From assembly GCA_946885335.1 (NCBI GenBank), contig CAMPGG010000131.1, positions 1-8,849 on the forward strand: a stretch of DNA of 8,849 bases, given 5' to 3'. This stretch comes from an uncultured Chitinophagaceae bacterium (GTDB lineage Bacteria > Bacteroidota > Bacteroidia > Chitinophagales > Chitinophagaceae). Within the stretch, counting starts at the first letter, position 1, and each line of letters opens with the position of its first letter. A program made the position numbers and the translations under genes. Shown in pieces: positions 1-6,213 of the stretch. The notes under the pieces were generated by a model, which did no database searches, was not told the origin of the DNA, and saw only the letters and a program-made list of their open reading frames with translations.

Positions 1-11
1 GAGTATATTAA

Positions 12-125
12 GTGAACAACATTCTCACACATACGAAACAAGTTGCTTTTCATGCAGCCATCACCACAGGTGTTTACAGTGTGGGTTTCGACCTGTTTAA
101 ATACCTGGTCCGACCTGCAATCTGA
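12..125 (+). CDS. Possible small ORF in the leader, function unknown
   Basis: A 37-codon frame opens with GTG directly after an in-frame TAA (9-11) and ends at TGA 123-125. The predicted peptide is fairly hydrophobic and aromatic in its second half (residues about 13-33, including GVYSVGFDLFKYLV) and ends in VRPAI. Codon choice looks like that of the neighbouring genes. Against it, there is no ATG, no Shine-Dalgarno sequence and no family I recognise, and frames of this length occur by chance. A minus-strand frame covering the same bases is also open. It could be a small membrane-associated peptide, a leader peptide (it shows no run of arginine codons) or simply noncoding leader. Reported so that it can be tested, not as a confident gene. 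Confidence 0.2.
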   Translation: MNNILTHTKQVAFHAAITTGVYSVGFDLFKYLVRPAI

Positions 126-183
126 TAGGCCAAGCCATTGACCACGGCCCCTATCAGTGAAGATTCCCCGGAATTACTATCAG
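122..183 (+). repeat. CTATCAG repeat cluster with inverted repeat in the operon leader
   Basis: CTGATAGG (122-129) and CCTATCAG (150-157) form a perfect 8-bp inverted repeat around a 20-base loop. The core CTATCAG recurs as a direct copy at 177-183, so the left arm could pair with either right arm. Between the two direct copies lies a second small palindrome, ATTCC-CC-GGAAT (163-174). The cluster sits just upstream of the chosen start of the acyltransferase gene at 220. No T-run follows, so this is not a standard intrinsic terminator. The arrangement would suit an operator or a two-state leader RNA, but function is inference only. Confidence 0.4.
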
Positions 184-219
184 GATTGGTTCTCCGTTAT
201 CTATTTCAAATTTTACAAG

Positions 220-924
220 GTGGAAAATCAGCAAATAATCGTTCGGGTGGCAACACCTGAAGATAAAAAATACGCAGTTATTATTACTGACGAAATGGAA
301 GCATCTGCAAATGCACGTGGTACAGGTATTGCCCGGCGTACGCCAGAATATGTTTCTCAAAAAATGGATGAAGGCAAAGCGGTGATCGCCTTAACCCCGG
401 AAAATGAATGGGTTGGTTTTTGTTATATAGAAACCTGGAGTCATGGTGAGTATGTGGCCAATTCAGGATTGATCGTTGCTCCCGCTTTTCGCAAAAGTGG
501 TGTAGCCAAATCTATCAAAAAACGCATTTTTGAATTGAGCCGTCAAAAATATCCGGAAGCTAAATTATTTGGTTTAACCACCGGCCTGGCCGTAATGAAG
601 ATCAATTCCGATTTGGGCTATGAACCGGTCACTTATTCTGAATTAACCCAGGACGAAGCTTTCTGGGCAGGTTGTAAAAGCTGTGTGAACTATGATATTT
701 TGATGAGCAAAGAAAGAAAAAATTGTATGTGTACCGCTATGTTATATGATCCAAAAGATCATTATGAGCCGGAAGAAACAAAACAATTTTTTAAAGAAAA
801 TGCAAAAGGACTGGAAAGGTTAATGCGGATAAAACAATTAAAGTTTTTACGTGGATTTCTTAAAAAAGAAAAGAGCGGTGCAGGCAAACCAAAATCTTTC
901 CTTCATTACTTTTTTAATTTTTAA
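220..924 (+). CDS. GNAT-family N-acyltransferase, probable N-acylglutamate synthase
   Basis: A cytosolic GNAT acyltransferase of 234 residues heading the arginine operon. It most likely performs the first step, transfer of an acetyl or succinyl group from CoA to glutamate; this role is inferred from position, since no other synthase is present. The acyl-CoA binding motif is visible at residues 84-96 (IVAPAFRKSGVA) and is followed by a helix. The conserved fold runs from about residue 6 to 145. After it come four cysteines, C152, C155, C169 and C171 (CxxC-x13-CxC), which look like a metal site, then a basic tail rich in Lys. I chose GTG at 220, which gives MENQQIIVRVAT, because similarity to the family begins there. 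The frame stays open to another GTG at 157, but those 21 extra residues look unlike the family and overlap the leader repeats. argG starts 9 bases after the stop. Confidence 0.85.
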   Translation: MENQQIIVRVATPEDKKYAVIITDEMEASANARGTGIARRTPEYVSQKMDEGKAVIALTPENEWVGFCYIETWSHGEYVANSGLIVAPAFRKSGVAKSIKKRIFELSRQKYPEAKLFGLTTGLAVMKINSDLGYEPVTYSELTQDEAFWAGCKSCVNYDILMSKERKNCMCTAMLYDPKDHYEPEETKQFFKENAKGLERLMRIKQLKFLRGFLKKEKSGAGKPKSFLHYFFNF

Positions 925-933
925 TGAATAATA

Positions 934-2124
934 ATGGCCAAAAAAGTTGTACTCGGATTTAGTGGCGGATTGGATACATCATACTGTGTAAAATATTTTA
1001 CAGAAGACAAGGGATACGAGGTTCATAGCATTATTGTAAATACAGGCGGTTTTGATGCAGAAGAATTAAAACAAATTGAAGCACACGCTTATACATTGGG
1101 TGTAAAAACGCACACTACGATAGATGCTGTTGAAAATTATTACAACACCATCATTAAATATTTAGTGTTTGGAAATGTGTTGAAAAACAACACCTATCCC
1201 TTAAGTGTAAGCGCAGAACGATTAAGCCAGGCGATGCATATTGCGGAACATGCCCGCAAAATAAATGCGGATGCAGTAGCCCATGGCAGTACCGGTGCGG
1301 GAAACGACCAGGTTCGTTTTGATATGATCTTTCATATTATGATACCGGGTGTTGAGATCATCACTCCCATTCGTGATATGCAATTAAGCCGGGAAGCTGA
1401 AATTGAATATCTCAAAGGTCACGGCATTAATATGAATTTTGAAAAAGCACAGTACTCCATTAACAAAGGACTTTGGGGCACCAGTGTTGGCGGGAAAGAA
1501 ACATTGCAATCAAAAGGCATGCTTCCCGAATCTGCATGGCCCACACCCGTTACTAAAACAGGGGAAGAGGAAGTAAAATTATATTTCGAAAAAGGCGAAC
1601 TAAAAAAAGTGAATGACCAGGATTTTAAACATCCTGTTGAAGCCATTCAATATTTACATAAGATAGCAGCACCTTACGGTATTGGCCGGGATATTCATGT
1701 TGGTGATACCATCATTGGCATTAAAGGACGGGTTGGATTTGAAGCAGCTGCACCCATGGTGATTATTAAAGCTCACCATGCATTGGAGAAACATGTTTTA
1801 ACCAAATGGCAGCTTAGCTGGAAAGATCAACTGGCGCAATTTTATGGAAACTGGTTACACGAAGGTCAGATCATGGACCCGGTAATGAGAGATATGGAAG
1901 CATTTTTGCAAAGTTCACAGGAACAGGTTACTGGCGATGTTTTTGTACAACTGATGCCATATCGTTTTGTAATTATCGGCATCGAATCCAAAAATGACCT
2001 CATGAGCAGTCGGTTTGGAAAATATGGTGAAATGAATACCGGTTTTACCGGCGATGATGTAAGGGGTTTCAGTAAAATCTTTGGAAATCAAACAGCCATT
2101 TACCACCGGGTAAAAGATGCTTAA
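934..2124 (+). CDS. argG: Argininosuccinate synthase
   Basis: Joins citrulline and aspartate with ATP cleavage to AMP and PPi, giving argininosuccinate: the penultimate step of arginine synthesis, in the cytosol. The N-terminal PP-loop ATP pyrophosphatase motif SGGLDTS is at residues 10-16. The family blocks YPLSVSAERL (89-98) and AHGSTGAGNDQVRF (117-130) follow, the second being the citrulline/aspartate-binding region. At 396 residues it has the usual full length, with no break. Many bacterial members read CTGKGNDQ in the second block; here it is STGAGNDQ, as I recall for Bacteroidota enzymes. The ATG at 934 follows the GNAT stop by 9 bases, so the genes are almost certainly co-transcribed. 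Its 3' end meets the argC start region. Confidence 0.97.
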   Translation: MAKKVVLGFSGGLDTSYCVKYFTEDKGYEVHSIIVNTGGFDAEELKQIEAHAYTLGVKTHTTIDAVENYYNTIIKYLVFGNVLKNNTYPLSVSAERLSQAMHIAEHARKINADAVAHGSTGAGNDQVRFDMIFHIMIPGVEIITPIRDMQLSREAEIEYLKGHGINMNFEKAQYSINKGLWGTSVGGKETLQSKGMLPESAWPTPVTKTGEEEVKLYFEKGELKKVNDQDFKHPVEAIQYLHKIAAPYGIGRDIHVGDTIIGIKGRVGFEAAAPMVIIKAHHALEKHVLTKWQLSWKDQLAQFYGNWLHEGQIMDPVMRDMEAFLQSSQEQVTGDVFVQLMPYRFVIIGIESKNDLMSSRFGKYGEMNTGFTGDDVRGFSKIFGNQTAIYHRVKDA

Positions 2125-2134
2125 ATTTGTCAGC

Positions 2135-3178
2135 ATGGCTTCAGAAAAAATAATTAAGGCAGGTATTATTGGTGGCGCCGGGTACACAGGTGGGGAGTTG
2201 ATCCGCCTGTTGATCAATCACCCATTTGTTACACTTCAATATATTCATAGTCGCAGTAATGCAGGTAAAAATGTTTCCACTGTTCATCCCGACCTGATTG
2301 ACGAAACAGATATTTTTTTTTCTGGCGATCTTGAAATACTTACTAAACCGGGTATTGATGTTTTGTTCCTGTGTGCCGGGCATGGCGAGGCCGTAAAATT
2401 TTTAAATTCCAATGAAATTCATCCCGGTATAAAAATCATTGACCTTAGCCACGATTTCAGATTAACATCAACAGCCGAATTTCAATTACCTGGCCACCCC
2501 AACCTGGCAAGAAAATTCGTTTACGGTCTTCCTGAATTGAATAAAGAAGAAATTAAGAAAGCTAAAAACATTGCTAATCCGGGTTGCTTTGCAACAACCA
2601 TCCAGTTAGGTTTACTTCCACTTGCAAAAGAAGGATTACTTGAAGAAGACATTTATACTACCGGTATAACAGGATCTACCGGTGCCGGACAGGGTCTTTC
2701 CGCCACATCGCATTTTAGCTGGCGGGCCAATAATATCCAGGCCTATAAAACTTTAGAGCACCAGCACCTGAAAGAGATCTACCAAACACTACATCAACTG
2801 CAAAAAAATTTTCCTGGCGACCCGGAAGGAAATGAAAAACTGAATTTTGTTCCCTGGCGGGGTGATTTTACAAGAGGGATATTTGTGAGTTCCCAAATGC
2901 ATTGCGTTTTAAGCATGGAAGAATTGCAGGTTATTTTCAATGAATATTACAAAGACGAACCTTTTGTTTCTATAAGCAAAGAACCTATCTCTTTAAAACA
3001 AGTGGTGAATACAAATAAGTGTGTTATTCAATTAGAAAAAGTAGGCAGCAAACTGGTGGTGCATTCCGCATTGGACAATTTAGTGAAAGGTGCTTCGGGG
3101 CAAGCGGTGCAAAACATGAACCTGGTGTGCGGACTGGATGAAACTTCAGGACTGCGATTAAAAGCCAGCGCTTTCTGA
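2135..3178 (+). CDS. argC: N-acyl-gamma-glutamyl-phosphate reductase
   Basis: NADPH-dependent reduction of N-acylglutamyl phosphate to the semialdehyde, the third step of the pathway. The nucleotide-binding motif GGAGYTGGEL lies close to the N-terminus (about residues 13-22). The catalytic cysteine is in NPGCFATT (Cys151 from this start), and GSTGAGQG plus the histidine-rich EHQH (about 208-211) complete the active site. The length, 347 residues, is normal. Start choice is uncertain. ATG 2135 gives MASEKIIKAGIIGG and begins 10 bases after the argG stop. ATG 2117 adds six residues and overlaps argG by 8 bases (ATGCTTAA), the same geometry as the argB/argE junction. Neither has a Shine-Dalgarno sequence. 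I prefer 2135 because the family normally begins just before the nucleotide-binding strand. A run of nine T lies inside the gene at 2313-2321. Confidence 0.95.
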   Translation: MASEKIIKAGIIGGAGYTGGELIRLLINHPFVTLQYIHSRSNAGKNVSTVHPDLIDETDIFFSGDLEILTKPGIDVLFLCAGHGEAVKFLNSNEIHPGIKIIDLSHDFRLTSTAEFQLPGHPNLARKFVYGLPELNKEEIKKAKNIANPGCFATTIQLGLLPLAKEGLLEEDIYTTGITGSTGAGQGLSATSHFSWRANNIQAYKTLEHQHLKEIYQTLHQLQKNFPGDPEGNEKLNFVPWRGDFTRGIFVSSQMHCVLSMEELQVIFNEYYKDEPFVSISKEPISLKQVVNTNKCVIQLEKVGSKLVVHSALDNLVKGASGQAVQNMNLVCGLDETSGLRLKASAF

Positions 3179-3240
3179 TAAAAGATTTTTGTTCAATCCA
3201 TCTTTGGAAATTCTTTTTACAAAAGAAATAAATTAAACAG

Positions 3241-4395
3241 ATGAAACTTTTCGATGTTTATCCCATCAACAACATAGCAATTGAAAAAGCCAGGGGATCT
3301 TATGTTTGGGATGATGAGGGTACGCAATATCTTGATATGTATGGCGGCCACGCTGTAATCAGCATTGGTCATTCTCACCCGCATTATATAAAAAGATTAA
3401 CGGACCAATTAAACAAAGTTGGATTTTATTCAAACTCAGTTCGTATTCCGATACAGGAAGAATTGGCGCAAAAACTTGGTAAAATATCTGGTAAAGATGA
3501 TTACCAATTATTCCTTTGCAATTCTGGTGCAGAGGCCAATGAAAATGCATTAAAACTGGCATCATTCCATACAGGCAGAAAAAAGATCGTTGCTTTTAAA
3601 AAAGCTTTTCACGGCCGCACTTCTTTGGCAGTGGCTGCTACTGATAATCCTGCTATTATTGCCCCTGTGAATGAAACTGAAAATGTTCATTTTCTCCCGT
3701 TCAATGATGTGCAGGCATTGGAAACATATTTTCAACAGGAAGGCGAAGAAATAGCCGCAGTTATTATAGAAGGTATACAAGGTGTAGGTGGAATTAACCT
3801 GGCAACTCCAGAATTTTTGCAAACAATTCGTAAATGCTGTGATCAATACGGTGCGGTGTATATTGCCGATAGCGTTCAATGTGGTTATGGAAGAACCGGA
3901 AAATTTTTCAGTCATGATTTTGCCGGTGTAAATGCCGACATATATTCAATGGCTAAAGGAATGGGAAATGGTTTTCCCATTGGTGGAATTCTGATTGCGC
4001 CATCCATCAAGCCAAAACATTTTATGTTAGGCACAACTTTCGGTGGAAATCATCTGGCTTGTGCAGCTGCACTTTCTGTTTTAGAAGTGATGGAAACAGA
4101 AAATCTTTTAAATAATGCGGATGAGATGGGCAAATACCTGGAAACTGAGCTGAAAGCAATCCCTGGAATTTCGAATGTTCGTGGCCGTGGTTTAATGATC
4201 GGTTTTGATGTTTCAGAAGAATATAAAGAACTCCGTAAAAACCTGCTTTCGAATCAAAAAATTTTTATAGGCGAAGCAAAACCCAATGTAATCCGTTTAT
4301 TGCCTTCCCTTGCTTTAACTAAAAGTGATGCGGAACATTTTATAAATTCTTTGAAAAAAGAAATTCAATCAATGACGCTTAAACCCGTTCAATAA
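3241..4395 (+). CDS. argD: Acylornithine aminotransferase (class III, PLP)
   Basis: PLP-dependent transfer of an amino group from glutamate to N-acylglutamate semialdehyde, giving N-acylornithine. Visible landmarks are CNSGAEANENALK (93-105, cofactor phosphate), FHGRTS (123-128), ADSVQCGYGRTG (209-220, with D210 facing the pyridine nitrogen), the Schiff-base lysine K239 in SMAKGMGNGFP, GTTFGGN (264-270) and the substrate carboxylate arginine R352. Length 384 is typical for ArgD. Two usual class III motifs are altered: EPIQGEGG is EGIQGVGG (177-184) and DEVQ is DSVQ (210-213). I recall the first of these in Bacteroidota relatives, where the true substrate may be succinylated. A 62-base gap separates it from argC, the longest inside the operon. 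Gamma-aminobutyrate or ornithine aminotransferases belong to the same class, but the operon context makes ArgD nearly certain. Confidence 0.93.
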   Translation: MKLFDVYPINNIAIEKARGSYVWDDEGTQYLDMYGGHAVISIGHSHPHYIKRLTDQLNKVGFYSNSVRIPIQEELAQKLGKISGKDDYQLFLCNSGAEANENALKLASFHTGRKKIVAFKKAFHGRTSLAVAATDNPAIIAPVNETENVHFLPFNDVQALETYFQQEGEEIAAVIIEGIQGVGGINLATPEFLQTIRKCCDQYGAVYIADSVQCGYGRTGKFFSHDFAGVNADIYSMAKGMGNGFPIGGILIAPSIKPKHFMLGTTFGGNHLACAAALSVLEVMETENLLNNADEMGKYLETELKAIPGISNVRGRGLMIGFDVSEEYKELRKNLLSNQKIFIGEAKPNVIRLLPSLALTKSDAEHFINSLKKEIQSMTLKPVQ

Positions 4396-4412
4396 TATTA
4401 TTCAAGTTCAAA

Positions 4413-4418
4413 AAAGGA
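4413..4418 (+). promoter_or_regulatory. Ribosome binding site for argF' (TTG start)
   Basis: AAAGGA lies 5 bases before the TTG at 4424. It is the clearest Shine-Dalgarno-like sequence in the window, where most genes have none, and it supports the non-ATG start. The resulting N-terminus MKNFVSVHDV aligns without a gap to the start of the B. fragilis enzyme (MKKFTCVQDI) as I remember it. Confidence 0.6.
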
Positions 4419-4423
4419 ATTAG

Positions 4424-5389
4424 TTGAAAAATTTTGTTTCCGTTCATGATGTTTCAAACATAGCTCAATTGGTCGGCAAAGCGCTGGAATATAAAGCCAA
4501 TCCTTATTCAGACATCTTGCTTGGAAAAGGCAAACGAATTGGTTGTCTTTTTTTAAATCCCAGTATGCGTACACGATTAAGTACCCAAATTGCTGCTCAA
4601 AACCTGGGTATGGAAGCAATTGTATTTAATGTGGGACAAGAAGGTTGGACATTGGAATTTGAAGAAGGAGCCATTATGAATGGAAGTACCGTGGAGCATG
4701 TAAAAGATGCTGCTCCTATTTTCGGGAAATATTTTGATATACTGGCCATTCGCACTTTTCCAACTTTACAGAACAGGGAGGATGATTACAGCGAACAGTA
4801 TATCAACCAGGTAATCCGTTATGCAGGCATACCTGTAATTAGCCTGGAAAGCGCCACCCTGCATCCATTGCAAAGCTTTACGGATATCATAACCATACAG
4901 GAAAAAATGCGCATAAACAAGATGGTTAGTAAACCCAAAATCGTTCTTAGCTGGGCGCCTCATGTAAAAGCACTTCCGCAATGTGTGGCCAATAGTTTTG
5001 CGCAATGGGTGAATGCCTGGGACAAAGCAGATTTTGTAATCACTCACCCGGAAGAATATGCGCTGGATGAAGAATATACAAAAGGAGCAACCATTACCCA
5101 TAACCAGGATGAAGCTTTGGAAAATGCGGATTTTGTTTATGTGAAGAATTGGAGCACTTATCATGATTACGGAAAAATTAAATGTGTTGATCCATCCTGG
5201 ATGCTGACAAATGAAAAACTGAAAATTACAAACCAGGCTAAAGTGATGCACTGCTTACCGGTCAGAAGAAATGTAGAATTGAGTGATGAGATTCTTGATG
5301 GACCAAACAGCCTCATCACAGAGCAGGCAGGTAACAGGGTTTGGGCGGCGCAAACCATTTTAAGTGAAATATTAAAAACAAAAACCTAA
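4424..5389 (+). CDS. argF': N-acylornithine carbamoyltransferase (ArgF', SOTCase/AOTCase family)
   Basis: Transfers a carbamoyl group from carbamoyl phosphate to N-succinyl- or N-acetylornithine, giving the N-acylcitrulline; this replaces ordinary OTCase. The carbamoyl-phosphate loop SMRTR is at 47-51, HPLQ at 147-150 and HCLPVRR at 276-282. The 321 residues align over the whole length with B. fragilis N-succinylornithine transcarbamylase, including E142, K241 (K236 there) and R281 (R278 there), residues expected around the acyl substrate. The position that separates the two characterised types, Pro90 in B. fragilis SOTCase and Glu92 in Xanthomonas AOTCase, is Val90 here (GSTVEH), so the acyl group cannot be called from it. 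TTG is the start, backed by AAAGGA upstream. Spacing is 28 bases from argD and 17 to argB. Confidence 0.92.
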   Translation: MKNFVSVHDVSNIAQLVGKALEYKANPYSDILLGKGKRIGCLFLNPSMRTRLSTQIAAQNLGMEAIVFNVGQEGWTLEFEEGAIMNGSTVEHVKDAAPIFGKYFDILAIRTFPTLQNREDDYSEQYINQVIRYAGIPVISLESATLHPLQSFTDIITIQEKMRINKMVSKPKIVLSWAPHVKALPQCVANSFAQWVNAWDKADFVITHPEEYALDEEYTKGATITHNQDEALENADFVYVKNWSTYHDYGKIKCVDPSWMLTNEKLKITNQAKVMHCLPVRRNVELSDEILDGPNSLITEQAGNRVWAAQTILSEILKTKT

Positions 5390-5406
5390 CAAATATTCAT
5401 AACCGG

Positions 5407-6213
5407 ATGAACCAGGCGAATTCAAAAGAAAACCTTGTTATTATAAAAATAAGTGGCAACATCATTGATGATGAAGCCAGGCTTGAAAATTTTTTGAAGG
5501 AATTGTCTGCTGTTCAGGGTCACAAAATACTGGTACACGGCGGAGGGGTTATGGCCACACAAATGGCAAAAGAACTGGGCATCGGGCAAAAAATGATCGA
5601 AGGCCGCAGGATAACTGATAAGGATACACTAAAAATAGTAACCATGGTTTACGCTGGTTACATCAACAAGAAAATTGTGGCCCTTTTACAGGCCAATCAA
5701 TCCAATGCATTGGGATTAACTGGCGCCGACGGCAATTGCATCAAAGCACATAAAAGGATAAACGCAAACCTGGATTATGGTTTTGTGGGTGATGTGGATG
5801 AAGTGAATGCTGAACTTTTCAAACAATTACTAAGTGATAACATACTGCCTGTTATTGCACCTATCACGCATAACGGGGAAGGTCAACTGCTAAATACAAA
5901 TGCTGATACTATGGCACAGGAAATTGCCAGGAGTCTTTCACATTATTATCATGTGCAGTTGGTATATACTTTTGAAAAACCGGGAGTTTTATTGAATGCG
6001 GATGATGAATCGACGGTTATTACTCATCTTCCTTATTCATATTACCAGCAATTGAAAAGTAAAGGTTTGATCTTTGCAGGCATGATCCCTAAATTAGATA
6101 ATGCCTTTGCCGCACTAAACAGCGGTGTACAAAAAATAACCATCGGATCAGCCGATCATTTAACATCTGTATTAAATGGCAAATCCGGTACAACTATTTT
6201 GAAAGATGAATAA
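5407..6213 (+). CDS. argB: N-acylglutamate kinase
   Basis: Amino-acid kinase family enzyme that phosphorylates the gamma-carboxylate of N-acetyl- or N-succinylglutamate with ATP. In order: the phosphate-binding lysine K14 (IIKISGN), the glycine loop VHGGG (43-47), GRRITD (66-71, carboxylate-binding Arg), GLTGADGN (103-110), LLNTNADTMA (161-170) and the second catalytic lysine K229 in GMIPKLDNAF. Length 268 is normal for a short ArgB without the N-terminal helix found in arginine-inhibited hexameric forms, so direct feedback inhibition by that mechanism looks less likely. The block that usually reads TDVPGVL reads TFEKPGVL (188-195), putting Glu190 where the organising Asp (Asp162 in E. coli) is expected. 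I recall this swap in Bacteroides as well. The last 8 bases overlap the next gene (ATGAATAA). Confidence 0.93.
   Translation: MNQANSKENLVIIKISGNIIDDEARLENFLKELSAVQGHKILVHGGGVMATQMAKELGIGQKMIEGRRITDKDTLKIVTMVYAGYINKKIVALLQANQSNALGLTGADGNCIKAHKRINANLDYGFVGDVDEVNAELFKQLLSDNILPVIAPITHNGEGQLLNTNADTMAQEIARSLSHYYHVQLVYTFEKPGVLLNADDESTVITHLPYSYYQQLKSKGLIFAGMIPKLDNAFAALNSGVQKITIGSADHLTSVLNGKSGTTILKDE

Noticed and set aside
52..141. 29-codon ATG frame (MQPSPQVFTV...) considered as an arginine leader peptide.
   Set aside because: It has only one arginine codon and no clustered arginine codons, so it does not fit attenuation.
138..166. TTGACC (138-143) as a -35 box for an operon promoter.
   Set aside because: No TATAAT-like box at 16-18 bases, and Bacteroidota promoters do not follow this consensus. 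No TTTG box is found in 1-220 either.
1..173. Open minus-strand frame, with an ATG at 53-51 reading MKSNLFRMCENV, that could begin a divergent gene.
   Set aside because: The sequence resembles no family I know and there is no upstream signal. Only 17 codons are in the window after the ATG.
3179..3240. Possible internal promoter before argD: CATCTTTG (3199-3206) resembles the Bacteroidota -7 box TAnnTTTG.
   Set aside because: It has a mismatch in the first base and I find no TTTG/TTG box at the expected 19-21 base spacing upstream.
4391..4402. Perfect palindrome AATAATATTATT at the argD stop.
   Set aside because: It is made only of A and T, has no loop, and would be very weak. Such palindromes are expected by chance in AT-rich spacer.
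4766..5251. Long minus-strand open frame (161 codons) inside argF'.
   Set aside because: It is the shadow of a well-conserved plus-strand gene; its product has the irregular composition typical of antisense frames.
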